From the NCBI RefSeq assembly GCF_000420485.1, contig NZ_ATVA01000011.1, forward strand, positions 310,001-374,000: 64,000 nt of DNA, read 5' to 3'. Positions 44,983 through 54,002 of the stretch are shown here, in pieces. This DNA comes from Paucidesulfovibrio longus DSM 6739 (GTDB lineage: Bacteria > Desulfobacterota > Desulfovibrionia > Desulfovibrionales > Desulfovibrionaceae). The stretch's first letter is position 1. Each line of letters opens with the position of its first letter. Both the position numbers and the translations under genes were made by a program. The notes under the pieces were generated by a model that made no database searches, was not told the DNA's origin, and saw only the letters and a program-made list of their open reading frames with translations.

Positions 44983-45002
44983 CCCGCCGAATCATCATAT
45001 AT

Positions 45003-45042
45003 AAAGGACGCCGCCCCCGGTCCGGGAGCGGCGTCCTTTTTT
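45003..45042 (+). terminator. Intrinsic terminator after the HDOD gene
   Basis: AAAGGACGCCGC pairs with GCGGCGTCCTTT across an internal CCCGG/CCGGG hairpin, ending in a T-run. About 20 bases after the stop. Confidence 0.9.
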
Positions 45043-45061
45043 CATTCGTCGGTGGGGGTCG

Positions 45062-45871
45062 CTAGAAAAGGCTCTTCACGCTGTCCACGGCTCCGCCGAC
45101 GCCTTCCTTGGCTCCCTTGGAGACGCCATCGACAGCGCCGCCCGTCTGGTCGATGACCCATTCGCCGCCCTTCATGGCGAAATCTCCGGAGTTCTTGAAA
45201 GCCTCCTCCATGCCGGCATAGAGCCCCTTGACGATGGCGGCAGCGGCCTCGGCCGGGCTGGCGCCGCCGCTGTCCTTGCCGATGTCCGTGAGGTGGATTT
45301 CCGGCAGGTCGAGGGTCAGGCCTTCGCCGGGCAGTCCGGTGATGTCGGCGGTGATCGCGCCTTCGCGGATGTAGACGTTCTCTATGATGATTTTCTTTTC
45401 AGGCCCGGATCCGGCAGCGGGCTTTTCCGTCTCGGTACCGGCGGGCTTGGCCGCGGCCTTGTCGCCGCCGGTCGATTCCTTGATGTTCTTCAGCAGCGCT
45501 TCGAAGTTGTCCGTCTTGCCCTGGGTCTCGTAGGCGATCTTCGGAGCCTGGATCACGATCTCGTGGATCAGGATCGTGTCGGAAAGCAGGGAGTCGCGGT
45601 CCAGCTTGACGCTGACCACGCCCACGGAAAGCAGTTCGCGGGGCTTGAAGCCGCGGTTCACGGGGTTGCCCACGCGCAGGCCGTTCAGCGAACCGGAGCC
45701 GGAAAAAAGCCCGATGTCCGCGCCTTCCAGAACCACCTCGGTCTGGGTGACCTTGGGGCCGAATTCGTTGACCGCCATCTTGACGATGGAGTCCACGTTC
45801 AGCAGCACGTAGGCCAGGATGCCCGCCACCAGAATCACCAGGGCCGCCGCACCGATAATGATCTTTTTCAT
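45062..45871 (-). CDS. AsmA-like membrane-anchored protein
   Basis: 269 residues: an N-terminal membrane anchor (IIIGAAALVILVAGILAYVLL), then a domain with AsmA/DUF748-type features (LEGADIGLFSGSGSLNGLRVGNP, LLSDTILIHEIVIQAPKI), an A/P/K/T/G linker near residues 135-155, and a C-terminal region of GG-rich repeats (GGAVDGVSKGAKEGVGGAVDSV). Probably envelope, function unknown. Convergent with the HDOD gene. Confidence 0.75.
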   Translation of the reverse strand: MKKIIIGAAALVILVAGILAYVLLNVDSIVKMAVNEFGPKVTQTEVVLEGADIGLFSGSGSLNGLRVGNPVNRGFKPRELLSVGVVSVKLDRDSLLSDTILIHEIVIQAPKIAYETQGKTDNFEALLKNIKESTGGDKAAAKPAGTETEKPAAGSGPEKKIIIENVYIREGAITADITGLPGEGLTLDLPEIHLTDIGKDSGGASPAEAAAAIVKGLYAGMEEAFKNSGDFAMKGGEWVIDQTGGAVDGVSKGAKEGVGGAVDSVKSLF

Positions 45872-46084
45872 TTTCTACCTCGCTGGGGTATTTGAATATT
45901 TCCTGGTATCTACCCTAGCCTGGCGAGCACCGCAAGCAGGCGGAGGAAAATTGCCGTCAATCTTCGGCGGCGCATGGGGGGGGACGCGGAAAATTCACGA
46001 AGCCGACGTTGCCGCGACGGGCAGGGACGTGTACATTCATGCCATTCATCCTTCAGCTGGGCCTTTTGCCCAAGGAGTCTCGAC

Positions 46085-46993
46085 ATGCCCGTCATCAGCG
46101 CCGACACTCTCCGCAACCGCCTGCAACAGGGCGAGAATCTGCTCCTGGTGGACGTGCTTTTCGAAGCCCAGCACGAACGCAGGCGACTGCCCGGAGCGCA
46201 TTCCGCGTGCGTCTACAACGTCACCTTCCTGGACCAGATGGCCGTGCTGGTGCCCGACCGAGAGGTTCCCCTGGTGGTCTACGGCGCGGGCGATCCGGAC
46301 CGTTCCGCTCTTGTGGCCGAGCGCAAATTGATCGAGGCGGGCTGGACCAGCGTGTACCGTCTCGAAGGCGGCATCGACGCCTGGGCTGCCGCGGGCGGGG
46401 CTCTGGAAGGAACGGACACGAGCGCCGACAAGGATCTCGAGCGCCTTTTCCTTCCGGAAGAGCGCGTCTATTCGGTGCTCCCCGAAGAAAGCGCGGTCGC
46501 CTGGGAAGGGCGCAACAAGGTCGGCTCGCATCAGGGCGTCCTGGCCTTGGCCGGAGGGGAGCTCGAATTTCTCGCAGGCCGCGCGGACGGCGAGTTCCGG
46601 CTCGACATGCGCAGCATTGAGGACAAGGATCTCACGGACGACGAGCTGCGGCGGACGCTTGTCGCCCATCTGCTCTCGGAGGATTTTTTCGACGCGAAGA
46701 ATCATCCTTTCGCGACCTTGCGCGTCAGCCGGGCCGAACCCAACGACGCCGAGCCGGGCAGGCCGAACTTCCGGCTTTCAGGAATGCTGGAGATGCGCGG
46801 GGTCAGCCGTCCCTTCGGCTGCGAGGCCACCCTGGCCAACCTGGAAGAAGGGCGCATCGTGGTGGAGGCGCATTTCGACCTGGACCGCACGCATTGGGGC
46901 GTGAATTACGGATCGGGCTCGCTGTTCCGATTCCTTGGCTACCATCTGGTCTACGACATGGTCAGCGTGCGCGCCCGGCTGGTGCTGGCCTGA
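46085..46993 (+). CDS. Rhodanese-like / YceI-like fusion protein
   Basis: 302 residues from ATG 46085, AAGGAG 7 bases upstream. Residues 1-105 are a rhodanese domain (ISADTLRNRLQQGENLLLVDV, YRLEGGIDAWAAAGG), but the position of the catalytic cysteine reads VVYGAGDPDRSA, so it lacks the thiol. Residues 125-302 are YceI-like (GRNKVGSHQGVL, LVAHLLSEDFFDAKNHPFATLRV, HWGVNYGSG). No signal peptide, unlike most YceI proteins, so it is probably cytoplasmic. Confidence 0.85.
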   Translation: MPVISADTLRNRLQQGENLLLVDVLFEAQHERRRLPGAHSACVYNVTFLDQMAVLVPDREVPLVVYGAGDPDRSALVAERKLIEAGWTSVYRLEGGIDAWAAAGGALEGTDTSADKDLERLFLPEERVYSVLPEESAVAWEGRNKVGSHQGVLALAGGELEFLAGRADGEFRLDMRSIEDKDLTDDELRRTLVAHLLSEDFFDAKNHPFATLRVSRAEPNDAEPGRPNFRLSGMLEMRGVSRPFGCEATLANLEEGRIVVEAHFDLDRTHWGVNYGSGSLFRFLGYHLVYDMVSVRARLVLA

Positions 46994-47030
46994 CGCCGCT
47001 CGCGGCCTGGGCGGGACAGGTGCGGCCTGT

Positions 47031-48089
47031 TCAAATCCGAGGAAAGCGCGGCCGGGCGAAATGGCGAAGACGGTTCGCGTTCTGGAATCCGTCGGCTTCG
47101 TCCTGCGGCGCATTTTTCTGATTCGTTCCTGCTTCCGCGCTGAAGTCCGCGCCGAGGCCCGTGTCCAGGCCCGGCCCGCGCCCGATGACGCCCGAAGGAT
47201 CCGCGTCGCCGAAGGCCGCTGGTTCAAGCGCCGCGCAGAGCCGCACGGTTTTTTGGCTCGCTTCCTCCATGAGTTCTTCTATGGAAGCCGAGCGGGGTTC
47301 GCCCGTGACGGGGTGGAGATAGGAAATCCGGCCGCTCAGGAACTCCAGGATGGGTGCTGCGGAGGCGGCGTCGGGATAGAGCAAGGCCAGGATCTCGCGC
47401 GGCAGGCGCGACTTCTGCGGCAGCAGGGGCCGGAGCCGGGCCAGGGCCGCCCCCAATGGTGAGAGCGCCAGGAACTGCATTCGGGAAAAGGTGCGCCACG
47501 CGCGCCGCAGGGCCGCGTTCACGCCGCCGTTGCCGTTGCCTGAGAGCACGCCCAGGAAATCCAACGGCGCCAGGGGCACGGGGTCGCACGATCGCAGGAG
47601 ACGCGTCAGGCGGCGGGAGCGCAGTTCAGCGCGGCTGCCCGCCACGGCGAGGTCCAGGCAGCTTTCCAGGAGGCGGTGGCGCTCCACGGCGCCTGGTTCG
47701 CCGAAGTAGTCCCCGGTGAGATGGAAGACCATGGGGTGCAGGGTCGCGTCCGCGCAGAGGTGGGAGGCGAGGCCGACTAGGAAGGCGCGGGCCTCCTTCG
47801 CTTCGGGGGAGCCATTCAGGGCGGCGGCGTGGGCGGCCTGGGCGCGGAGCAGGGCGTGCGTGTCGCGGCCTTTCTTGCCGTGCAGCAGGTGGGGCAGCTC
47901 CAGGAGCGACTCGGATTCTTCCCGTCCCGGCGTTTCCAGGTAGTACGGCGCGTCGTGAAAAACAGACCCCAGCAGCAGGGCGGCGCGGACGCGGCCTTGC
48001 AGAGGGACCAGATCCGCGCCGAAGCGGGTTCCGGCCAGCAGTCCGGCGCTGCGTTCCGCGATGCGAAAATGGGTGTATTCTTTTGGCAC
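47031..48089 (-). CDS. Zinc-dependent phospholipase C-like protein
   Basis: 352 residues from GTG 48089 (start PKEYTHF, as in the Zn_dep_PLPC family); ATG 48167 would add 26 residues. Histidine/aspartate ligands are plausible in THFRIAERSA, GSVFHDAPYYL, and LASHLCADATLHPMVFHLTGDYF. The tail past residue 320 is low-complexity. No signal peptide is seen; substrate not known. Convergent with the rhodanese fusion. Confidence 0.75.
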   Translation of the reverse strand: MPKEYTHFRIAERSAGLLAGTRFGADLVPLQGRVRAALLLGSVFHDAPYYLETPGREESESLLELPHLLHGKKGRDTHALLRAQAAHAAALNGSPEAKEARAFLVGLASHLCADATLHPMVFHLTGDYFGEPGAVERHRLLESCLDLAVAGSRAELRSRRLTRLLRSCDPVPLAPLDFLGVLSGNGNGGVNAALRRAWRTFSRMQFLALSPLGAALARLRPLLPQKSRLPREILALLYPDAASAAPILEFLSGRISYLHPVTGEPRSASIEELMEEASQKTVRLCAALEPAAFGDADPSGVIGRGPGLDTGLGADFSAEAGTNQKNAPQDEADGFQNANRLRHFARPRFPRI

Positions 48090-48275
48090 GGGGCGACCAT
48101 ACGCCGGATTGCGGCTTCTGAGAAGCGGAGGCGGAGCATCCGGACGGGATGAAACATCCCGCGTCATGCGGGTTCCCGCCGTGGCTCTCCTGTTTCCAGC
48201 GCGTTATAATACCGAACTTTTCAAGAGCGCGCGCCTTGCGTATGCTGGGGGAAAGAATGCAATGGAGGAAATCAG

Positions 48276-48800
48276 ATGCGACCGACGAATATCGATAGCG
48301 ACAAAATAGCCAAGACCCAGGTCGAGGAAGAGGACAAGACACGGGTTTTCGGCCAGGGACCGAGCGAGCCCGCCGTGCGTTCCAGCGGGAAGAGCGTCTT
48401 CTTCATCGGGCCGGAAGGTTCGGGCCGCCGGGCCGCCGGCAGGATTCTGGCCGAGCGCCTCAAGCTGGGATTCGTGGAGGCGCACGACGCCGAAACCCTC
48501 GAGGCAGCCCTTGCGGGCGAGCGGGTGGTGGCGTCCGTGGACCGGGAACTGCTGCTCGACGAGCGGCTTGTGGAAATGCTCAAGAACCAGGGCGTGGTCT
48601 TCTACACCATGGCCGGAGTGCAGGCCGTTGCCGAGGCGCGCGGCCTCGTGCCCGACGAAGAGTGCAAGCGCAGAATCTTCGCGGAAATCGACGAATGGGA
48701 ACCGTTGTTCATGCGCACGCTGCATTTCCTGCTTCCGGGCGGCGTGGGACCGGAAGGTCTCGCCGCCAACGCAGCGGACAAGCTCTATCTCGTCAGATAG
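48276..48800 (+). CDS. Shikimate-kinase-like P-loop protein with degenerate Walker A
   Basis: 174 residues. After a charged 35-residue N terminus, SVFFIGPEGSGRRAAGRILAERL resembles the shikimate kinase P-loop (usually GxxGxGKS/T), but the catalytic Lys and Ser/Thr are both Arg (GPEGSGRR, residues 45-52). The downstream region (SVDRELLLDERLVEML, GVVFYTMAG) follows shikimate kinase topology. Probably not a normal kinase. It starts an operon with the two carbohydrate genes; 24 bases to the next gene. Confidence 0.7.
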   Translation: MRPTNIDSDKIAKTQVEEEDKTRVFGQGPSEPAVRSSGKSVFFIGPEGSGRRAAGRILAERLKLGFVEAHDAETLEAALAGERVVASVDRELLLDERLVEMLKNQGVVFYTMAGVQAVAEARGLVPDEECKRRIFAEIDEWEPLFMRTLHFLLPGGVGPEGLAANAADKLYLVR

Positions 48801-48824
48801 CAACCAACCGAACCGGAGGAAGAC

Positions 48825-50030
48825 ATGGCCAAGGCCATCGAACGACACGACCTCACGGACCTGAAAGGCTTTTATGAACTCATGGCCCTGACGCGGGACG
48901 TGCGTTTCGAGGCGGTGACCGATCTTTTCGCGGGGCGCACCCCCTGGCCGGGAGCCGTGCGTTCCCTGGAGAACGCCCTGGAGAATCTGCGTGCCGTTCC
49001 CGTGAGCCGGGGCAAGTCCGTGCTGGAAGTCACTGCCGGCCGCAGCATGGGCGTGGACCTCGGCTACGAGATCGGCGAGCTGGAGAAGGACGTGCTCTAT
49101 CTGCGTTCCGGGGAGGAGGCCCTGCTGCGCAGGCTCGGCGAACTGCACGAGGGCTTTGCGGACGAGGTCCGCACCGCGGCGGACACCCTGCGCGGCATCC
49201 AATTCAACTGCTGGATCACGGACAGGGACGGCACGACCAATAATTATTGCGGTCGGTACAATTCTTCGATCCAGTCCGCGTACAACGCGGTCTTCCTCTC
49301 CCGTTTCGCCCGTTCGCGCGTGGGGGCTTCCGTGTTCATCACCTCGGCTCCCCTGCGCGATCCGGGCATCGTCAACGTCAGCGTGAACCCGGAGAACACC
49401 TTCATCTATGCGGCGTCCAAGGGCCGCGAGTGCCTCGACCTGCGCGGCGTGCGCCGGGTCTTTCCCATCGAGGAGCAAAAGCAGGCGCTCCTGGATTCCT
49501 TCAACGCGCACATGGAAGCCATCCTCGAAGATCCGGCCTACGAGATCTTCACGCTCATCGGCTCCGGCTTTCAGAAAAAATTCGGGCAGACGACCATCGC
49601 GCGCCAGGACATCACCAAAACCATTCCCGAAGACGAGTCCCACGCCTTTCTGGACAAGATCGAGGAAATCACCGCCCACGTGGACCCGGACGGCGGCAAT
49701 TTCCGCATCGAGGACACCGGCCTGGACGTGGAGGTCATCCTCACCGTGGAGGGCGGAGACGGGCTCAAGGACTTCAGCAAGGCCGAAGGCGTGAACTTCC
49801 TCAACGAAACCTTTGCGCTGAATCTGGCCAAGGGGCCGAACCTCATCAGCGGGGACACCCGCTCGGACCTGCCCCTGGCCCAGGCCGCCCTGGCGCACAG
49901 CCCCGACACCTGGGCCTTGTTCGTGACCACGGACCCGGACCTGCGCGACGCCGTGCGCGCCCTGGCGCCCAAGTCGCTGATCGTGTCCAGCCCAGACGTG
50001 CTCGTGACCGCTCTCGGCTCGCTGGGCTAG
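48825..50030 (+). CDS. Trehalose-phosphatase-like HAD protein
   Basis: 401 residues. HAD motif I is DRDGT (D133, D135); motif II is in SVFITSAP; motif III is K319 in DFSKAEGVNFL; motif IV is GDTRSD (344-348). The spacing and motif layout recall trehalose-6-phosphate phosphatase (OtsB). Residues 1-110 are an extra domain of unknown type. GGAGGAAGAC precedes the start. In one operon with the GH65 fusion. A sugar-phosphate substrate is inference. Confidence 0.75.
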   Translation: MAKAIERHDLTDLKGFYELMALTRDVRFEAVTDLFAGRTPWPGAVRSLENALENLRAVPVSRGKSVLEVTAGRSMGVDLGYEIGELEKDVLYLRSGEEALLRRLGELHEGFADEVRTAADTLRGIQFNCWITDRDGTTNNYCGRYNSSIQSAYNAVFLSRFARSRVGASVFITSAPLRDPGIVNVSVNPENTFIYAASKGRECLDLRGVRRVFPIEEQKQALLDSFNAHMEAILEDPAYEIFTLIGSGFQKKFGQTTIARQDITKTIPEDESHAFLDKIEEITAHVDPDGGNFRIEDTGLDVEVILTVEGGDGLKDFSKAEGVNFLNETFALNLAKGPNLISGDTRSDLPLAQAALAHSPDTWALFVTTDPDLRDAVRALAPKSLIVSSPDVLVTALGSLG

Positions 50031-50094
50031 ACGGCAAAAGGATCCCACGCAGCAGACCGACCGACCCAACCAAGCAACCTCCGGAGGAAACGAT

Positions 50095-53000
50095 ATGGCA
50101 GCCGCAACGCTCAAAGGCGTGATTTTCGATTTGGACGGCGTGATCACCGGGACCGCCCGCGTGCATTCCCTGGCCTGGGAGAGCATGTTCAACTGGTACC
50201 TCAAGAAGGTCGCGGACCGCGACAACCGGCCGTTCGAGCCTTTCACCTCCGAGGATTACCTGAACTACGTGGACGGCAAGCCCCGGATGCAGGGAGTCAA
50301 GAGCTTCCTGGAGTCGCGCGGCATCGACCTTCCCTTCGGCGACCACGCCGACACGCCGGACAAGGAGACCGTCTGCGGTCTCGGCAACCGCAAGAACGTG
50401 GACTTTCAGGATGTCTTGCGCCGGGAAGGGCCGGATGTGTTCAGTTCTTCCGTGGCCTTCGTGCGCAGCCTCAAGGAGCGCGGGGTGCGCGTGGGCGTGG
50501 CCTCGTCCAGCCGGAACTGCCGTTTGATCCTGGAGCTGGCCGGACTGCTCGATCTCTTCGAGACGCGCGTGGACGGCGACGTTTCCCTGGAAATGGGCCT
50601 CAAGGGCAAGCCCGACCCGGACATCTTCACCACGGCGGCGGCCAACCTCGGCCTTCTGCCCGGCGAATGCGTGGTTGTGGAGGACGCCATTTCCGGCGTG
50701 CAGGCCGGGGCGGCGGGCAATTTCGGCCTGACCCTGGGCGTTGCGCGCGAGATCGGCGGAGACGTGCTCCTGGCCAACGGCGCGGACCTCGTGGTGCGCG
50801 ACCTGGGCGAGATCGACGCGGACGACCTGGAGCGCTGGTTCCGCAAGGGCCTGGACGAGGACGGCTGGGTTTTCCGCTACCACGGCCTGGACCTGCCCAA
50901 CGAGAAGCTGCGCGAAACCCTGACCACCGTGGGCAACGGCTATCTCGGCGTGCGCGGCGCCCTGGAAACCGAGCGCGCGTCCGAGCGGCACTACCCCGGC
51001 ACCTACCTGGCCGGGATATTCAACAAGACGCCCACTCCCCTGCACGGGCGCGACATCTACAACAACGATCTGGTCAACTGTCCCAACTGGCTGCTGGTCG
51101 AATTCAAGGTGGACAAGGGCGAATACGTCAGCCCGCTGGACATGGAAGTCCTCGCCTACACGCACTCCCTGTCCATGCGCGACGCGGTCATGGAGCGGCG
51201 GCTGGTGGTCAAGGACCGCCTGGGACGCATCACCCGCATCGACTCGCGGCGGCTGGCGAGCATGGCCGATCCGCACCTGCTGGCCCTGCGCTTCGAAGTC
51301 ACGCCCGTGAACTACACGGGGCGCATCACCCTGCGCTCGTGCATCGACGGCAACGTGATCAACGACGGCGTGGCCCGCTATCGCCAGCTCAACCAGCGGC
51401 ATCTGGAGCTGGTCAGGAGCGGCAAGGCCGCCGGAGGCGTGTTCCTGGAGGTGCGCACCAACGCTTCGGGCTACCGCGTGGCCATGAGCGCGCGCCACGC
51501 GCTGTATGATGAAAACCGCCGCATCAACGGCACGCGGGAGCTCGTGAGCGACGGCGCGCTCGTCGGCGAGGAAATCGCCTTCCCGGCCAGCGAGGGGCGC
51601 ACCTACGCCCTGGAAAAGCTGGTCAGCGTCTTCACCTCGCTGGATCTCGCGGACCCGCGCAAGGCGGCCACGGCCCGGCTGGACAAGGCCCGCAGCTTCC
51701 GGCAGCTCCACGGCCCCCACGCCCGCGCCTGGGAAAAGCTCTGGGACAAGGCGGACATGGTCGTGGGCGGAGACAGGCTCGTGCAGCGCACCCTGCGGCT
51801 GCACGCCTACCATCTGCTGGTCACGGCCTCGCCCCACAACCGCAAGCTGGACGCGGGCATGCCCGCGCGCGGGCTTTCCGGCGAAGCCTACAGAGGCCAC
51901 ATCTTCTGGGACGAGCTGTACATCCTGCCGTTTTATGATCTTCATTTCCCGGAGATTTCCAAGGCGCTGCTCAAATACCGCTACGAGCGCCTGCCCGGCG
52001 CGCGGCAGTATGCCGAGGAAAACGGCTACGAGGGCGCCATGTACCCCTGGCAGACCGCGGACGGCGGCGACGAGGAAACCCAGGAAGTGCACTACAACCC
52101 CAAGAGCGGCGACTGGGGACCGGATCTTTCGCGCCGCCAGCGCCACGTCTCCATCGCGGTGTTCTTCAATACCTGGCGCTACGTGCACTGCACGGGCGAC
52201 TGGAAATTCATGCGCGACTTCGGCGCGGAGATGATGCTCTCCATCGCCCGCTTCTGGGGCTCCATCGCGGAGCAGGACGCGGCCACGGGCAAGTGGCACA
52301 TCGACGGCGTCATGGGACCGGACGAATTCCACGAGAAGACGCCGGGATCGGACAAGGACGGATTGCGCGACAACGCCTATACCAACGTCATGAGCGCCTG
52401 GGTGCTGGATAAGGCCCTGGAGCTGCTGGGGAGCCTTTCCCCTGCGGAGGCGGCGCGCGCGGCGAAACGGGCGGGCCTGCGTCCCGGCGAGCCGGAGCGT
52501 TGGAGAGAGATCGCGCGCGGGCTGAACGTCAACGTGGACGGGAACGGCGTCATCGAGCAGTTCGAGGGCTACTTCGGCATCAAGGAGCTGGACTGGGACG
52601 CCTACCGCGCCAAGTACGGCGACATCCATCGCATGGACCGCATCCTCAAGGCCGAAGGGGACTCCCCGGACGCCTACAAGGTCGCGAAGCAGGCCGATAC
52701 CCTGATGATGTTCTACGCGCTGCCGCCGGAAAGCATCGTGGACATTCTGCGGCGGCTGGGGCATGACGTGGGCGACCCGGCCACGCTCCTGCGGACCAAC
52801 TACGACTACTACGAAGGCCGCACCAGCCACGGGTCCACGCTTTCCAAGGTCGTCCACGCCCTGATTTCCAGCTATTTCGGCGACGACGCCACGGCCTGGC
52901 AGTGGTTCCGGGAAGCCCTCGTGAGCGACATTCACGACACCCAGGGCGGAACCACCTTGGAAGGCATCCACACCGGCGTCATGGCCGGCACCCTTGATAT

Positions 53001-53250
53001 CGTGACCCGCTATTTCGCGGGGGTGGACGTGAGCGGCGAGCTGCTCTCGGTGCAGCCGCATCTGCCCGCGCACTGGAGCGAGTTGGCCCTGAAGGTGCGC
53101 TTCCGGGGCGATCTCTTCGGTCTGCGCCTCACGCCCGGCAAGCTGCGCGTCGAGCTGCTCAAGTCCGGCAAGGACGCGGTGCACCTGTATGTGCTGGGCC
53201 GCAAGGTCGAGTTGACCCTGGGCAAGGCCCGGACACTGAATCTGAACTAG
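50095..53250 (+). CDS. Beta-phosphoglucomutase / GH65 glycoside phosphorylase fusion
   Basis: 1051 residues. About 1-240 form a HAD beta-phosphoglucomutase-like domain with FDLDGVITGT (D12, D14), SSSRN, and VVVEDAISGVQAG. About 265-1051 form a glycoside hydrolase family 65 phosphorylase: TVGNGYLGVRGA, the general acid E744 in GPDEFHE, and the phosphate-binding loop 911-915 in TSHGSTLS. The pair would split an alpha-disaccharide such as trehalose, maltose or kojibiose with phosphate and convert beta-glucose 1-phosphate to glucose 6-phosphate. Specificity not decidable by eye. Confidence 0.9.
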   Translation: MAAATLKGVIFDLDGVITGTARVHSLAWESMFNWYLKKVADRDNRPFEPFTSEDYLNYVDGKPRMQGVKSFLESRGIDLPFGDHADTPDKETVCGLGNRKNVDFQDVLRREGPDVFSSSVAFVRSLKERGVRVGVASSSRNCRLILELAGLLDLFETRVDGDVSLEMGLKGKPDPDIFTTAAANLGLLPGECVVVEDAISGVQAGAAGNFGLTLGVAREIGGDVLLANGADLVVRDLGEIDADDLERWFRKGLDEDGWVFRYHGLDLPNEKLRETLTTVGNGYLGVRGALETERASERHYPGTYLAGIFNKTPTPLHGRDIYNNDLVNCPNWLLVEFKVDKGEYVSPLDMEVLAYTHSLSMRDAVMERRLVVKDRLGRITRIDSRRLASMADPHLLALRFEVTPVNYTGRITLRSCIDGNVINDGVARYRQLNQRHLELVRSGKAAGGVFLEVRTNASGYRVAMSARHALYDENRRINGTRELVSDGALVGEEIAFPASEGRTYALEKLVSVFTSLDLADPRKAATARLDKARSFRQLHGPHARAWEKLWDKADMVVGGDRLVQRTLRLHAYHLLVTASPHNRKLDAGMPARGLSGEAYRGHIFWDELYILPFYDLHFPEISKALLKYRYERLPGARQYAEENGYEGAMYPWQTADGGDEETQEVHYNPKSGDWGPDLSRRQRHVSIAVFFNTWRYVHCTGDWKFMRDFGAEMMLSIARFWGSIAEQDAATGKWHIDGVMGPDEFHEKTPGSDKDGLRDNAYTNVMSAWVLDKALELLGSLSPAEAARAAKRAGLRPGEPERWREIARGLNVNVDGNGVIEQFEGYFGIKELDWDAYRAKYGDIHRMDRILKAEGDSPDAYKVAKQADTLMMFYALPPESIVDILRRLGHDVGDPATLLRTNYDYYEGRTSHGSTLSKVVHALISSYFGDDATAWQWFREALVSDIHDTQGGTTLEGIHTGVMAGTLDIVTRYFAGVDVSGELLSVQPHLPAHWSELALKVRFRGDLFGLRLTPGKLRVELLKSGKDAVHLYVLGRKVELTLGKARTLNLN

Positions 53251-53261
53251 TCGGAGATCAA

Positions 53262-54002
53262 ATGGCCGTAAAAGAACTGCGCGTCGAGCTGCTGAGCATG
53301 ACGCCCAATGCGCTGGAACTGGTCTATGCCGCGTTCCGGCAGTGCTACCATGCGGGCTTCGCGGCGGACATGTGGACGCGCCTGCTGAACGGGGAGATCG
53401 AACGGGAGAAGCAGGCCGAGTTCGTGCGCGGGGTGCTCGAATCCGGACACGACAGCCCGGTGGAGCACGTCAGCTTCACCTTCGCCATCGAGGGCATCTC
53501 GCGGGCCTGTTCGCACCAGCTGGTCCGGCACCGCATCGCCTCCTACTCGCAGCAGAGCCAGCGCTACGTCGCCGAGAACGACCTGGACTACATTCTGCCG
53601 CCCGCCATCGCCCGCATCCCGGAAGCGCGCGAGCGTTTCGAGGCCTTCATGGCCGAGGTGGGCGAGGCGTATCGGGATCTGCGGGAGATTCTCGTTGCCC
53701 ACGGCCGCAAGGCCAAGGCCAACGAGGACGCGCGGTTCGTCCTGCCCCAGGCCGCCGAGACCAAGATCGTGACGACCATGAACTGCCGGGCCTTGCGGCA
53801 TTTCTTCCACCTGCGCTGCTGCAACCGCGCCCAGTGGGAAATACGGGCCATGGCCGATGCCATGCTGGCGATCTGCAAGGACAAATTGCCCGCAATCTTC
53901 GGCAACGCCGGAGCGCGTTGCGAGGAATTGGGGTTCTGCCCGGAATCCGAGCGGTTCGCGTGCGGCAAATACCCGACCCGAGCTTTTGGTGAGGCGGAAT
54001 AG
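53262..54002 (+). CDS. thyX: Flavin-dependent thymidylate synthase
   Basis: Makes dTMP from dUMP using FAD, NADPH and methylene-THF. The 246-residue product has the ThyX motif RHRIASYSQQSQRY (from residue 89), SPVEHVSFTFAIEG upstream and the C-terminal RALRHFFHLRCCNRAQWEIR. GGAG precedes the ATG; it is 11 bases after the GH65 fusion and may be in the same transcript, though unrelated in function. Confidence 0.95.
   Translation: MAVKELRVELLSMTPNALELVYAAFRQCYHAGFAADMWTRLLNGEIEREKQAEFVRGVLESGHDSPVEHVSFTFAIEGISRACSHQLVRHRIASYSQQSQRYVAENDLDYILPPAIARIPEARERFEAFMAEVGEAYRDLREILVAHGRKAKANEDARFVLPQAAETKIVTTMNCRALRHFFHLRCCNRAQWEIRAMADAMLAICKDKLPAIFGNAGARCEELGFCPESERFACGKYPTRAFGEAE

Noticed and set aside
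49846-53184. A 1112-codon open frame on the minus strand
   Set aside because: Antiparallel shadow of the HAD-GH65 fusion and its upstream neighbour; low-complexity H/Q/V/G composition, no family motif, no ribosome site. Typical of GC-rich coding DNA.
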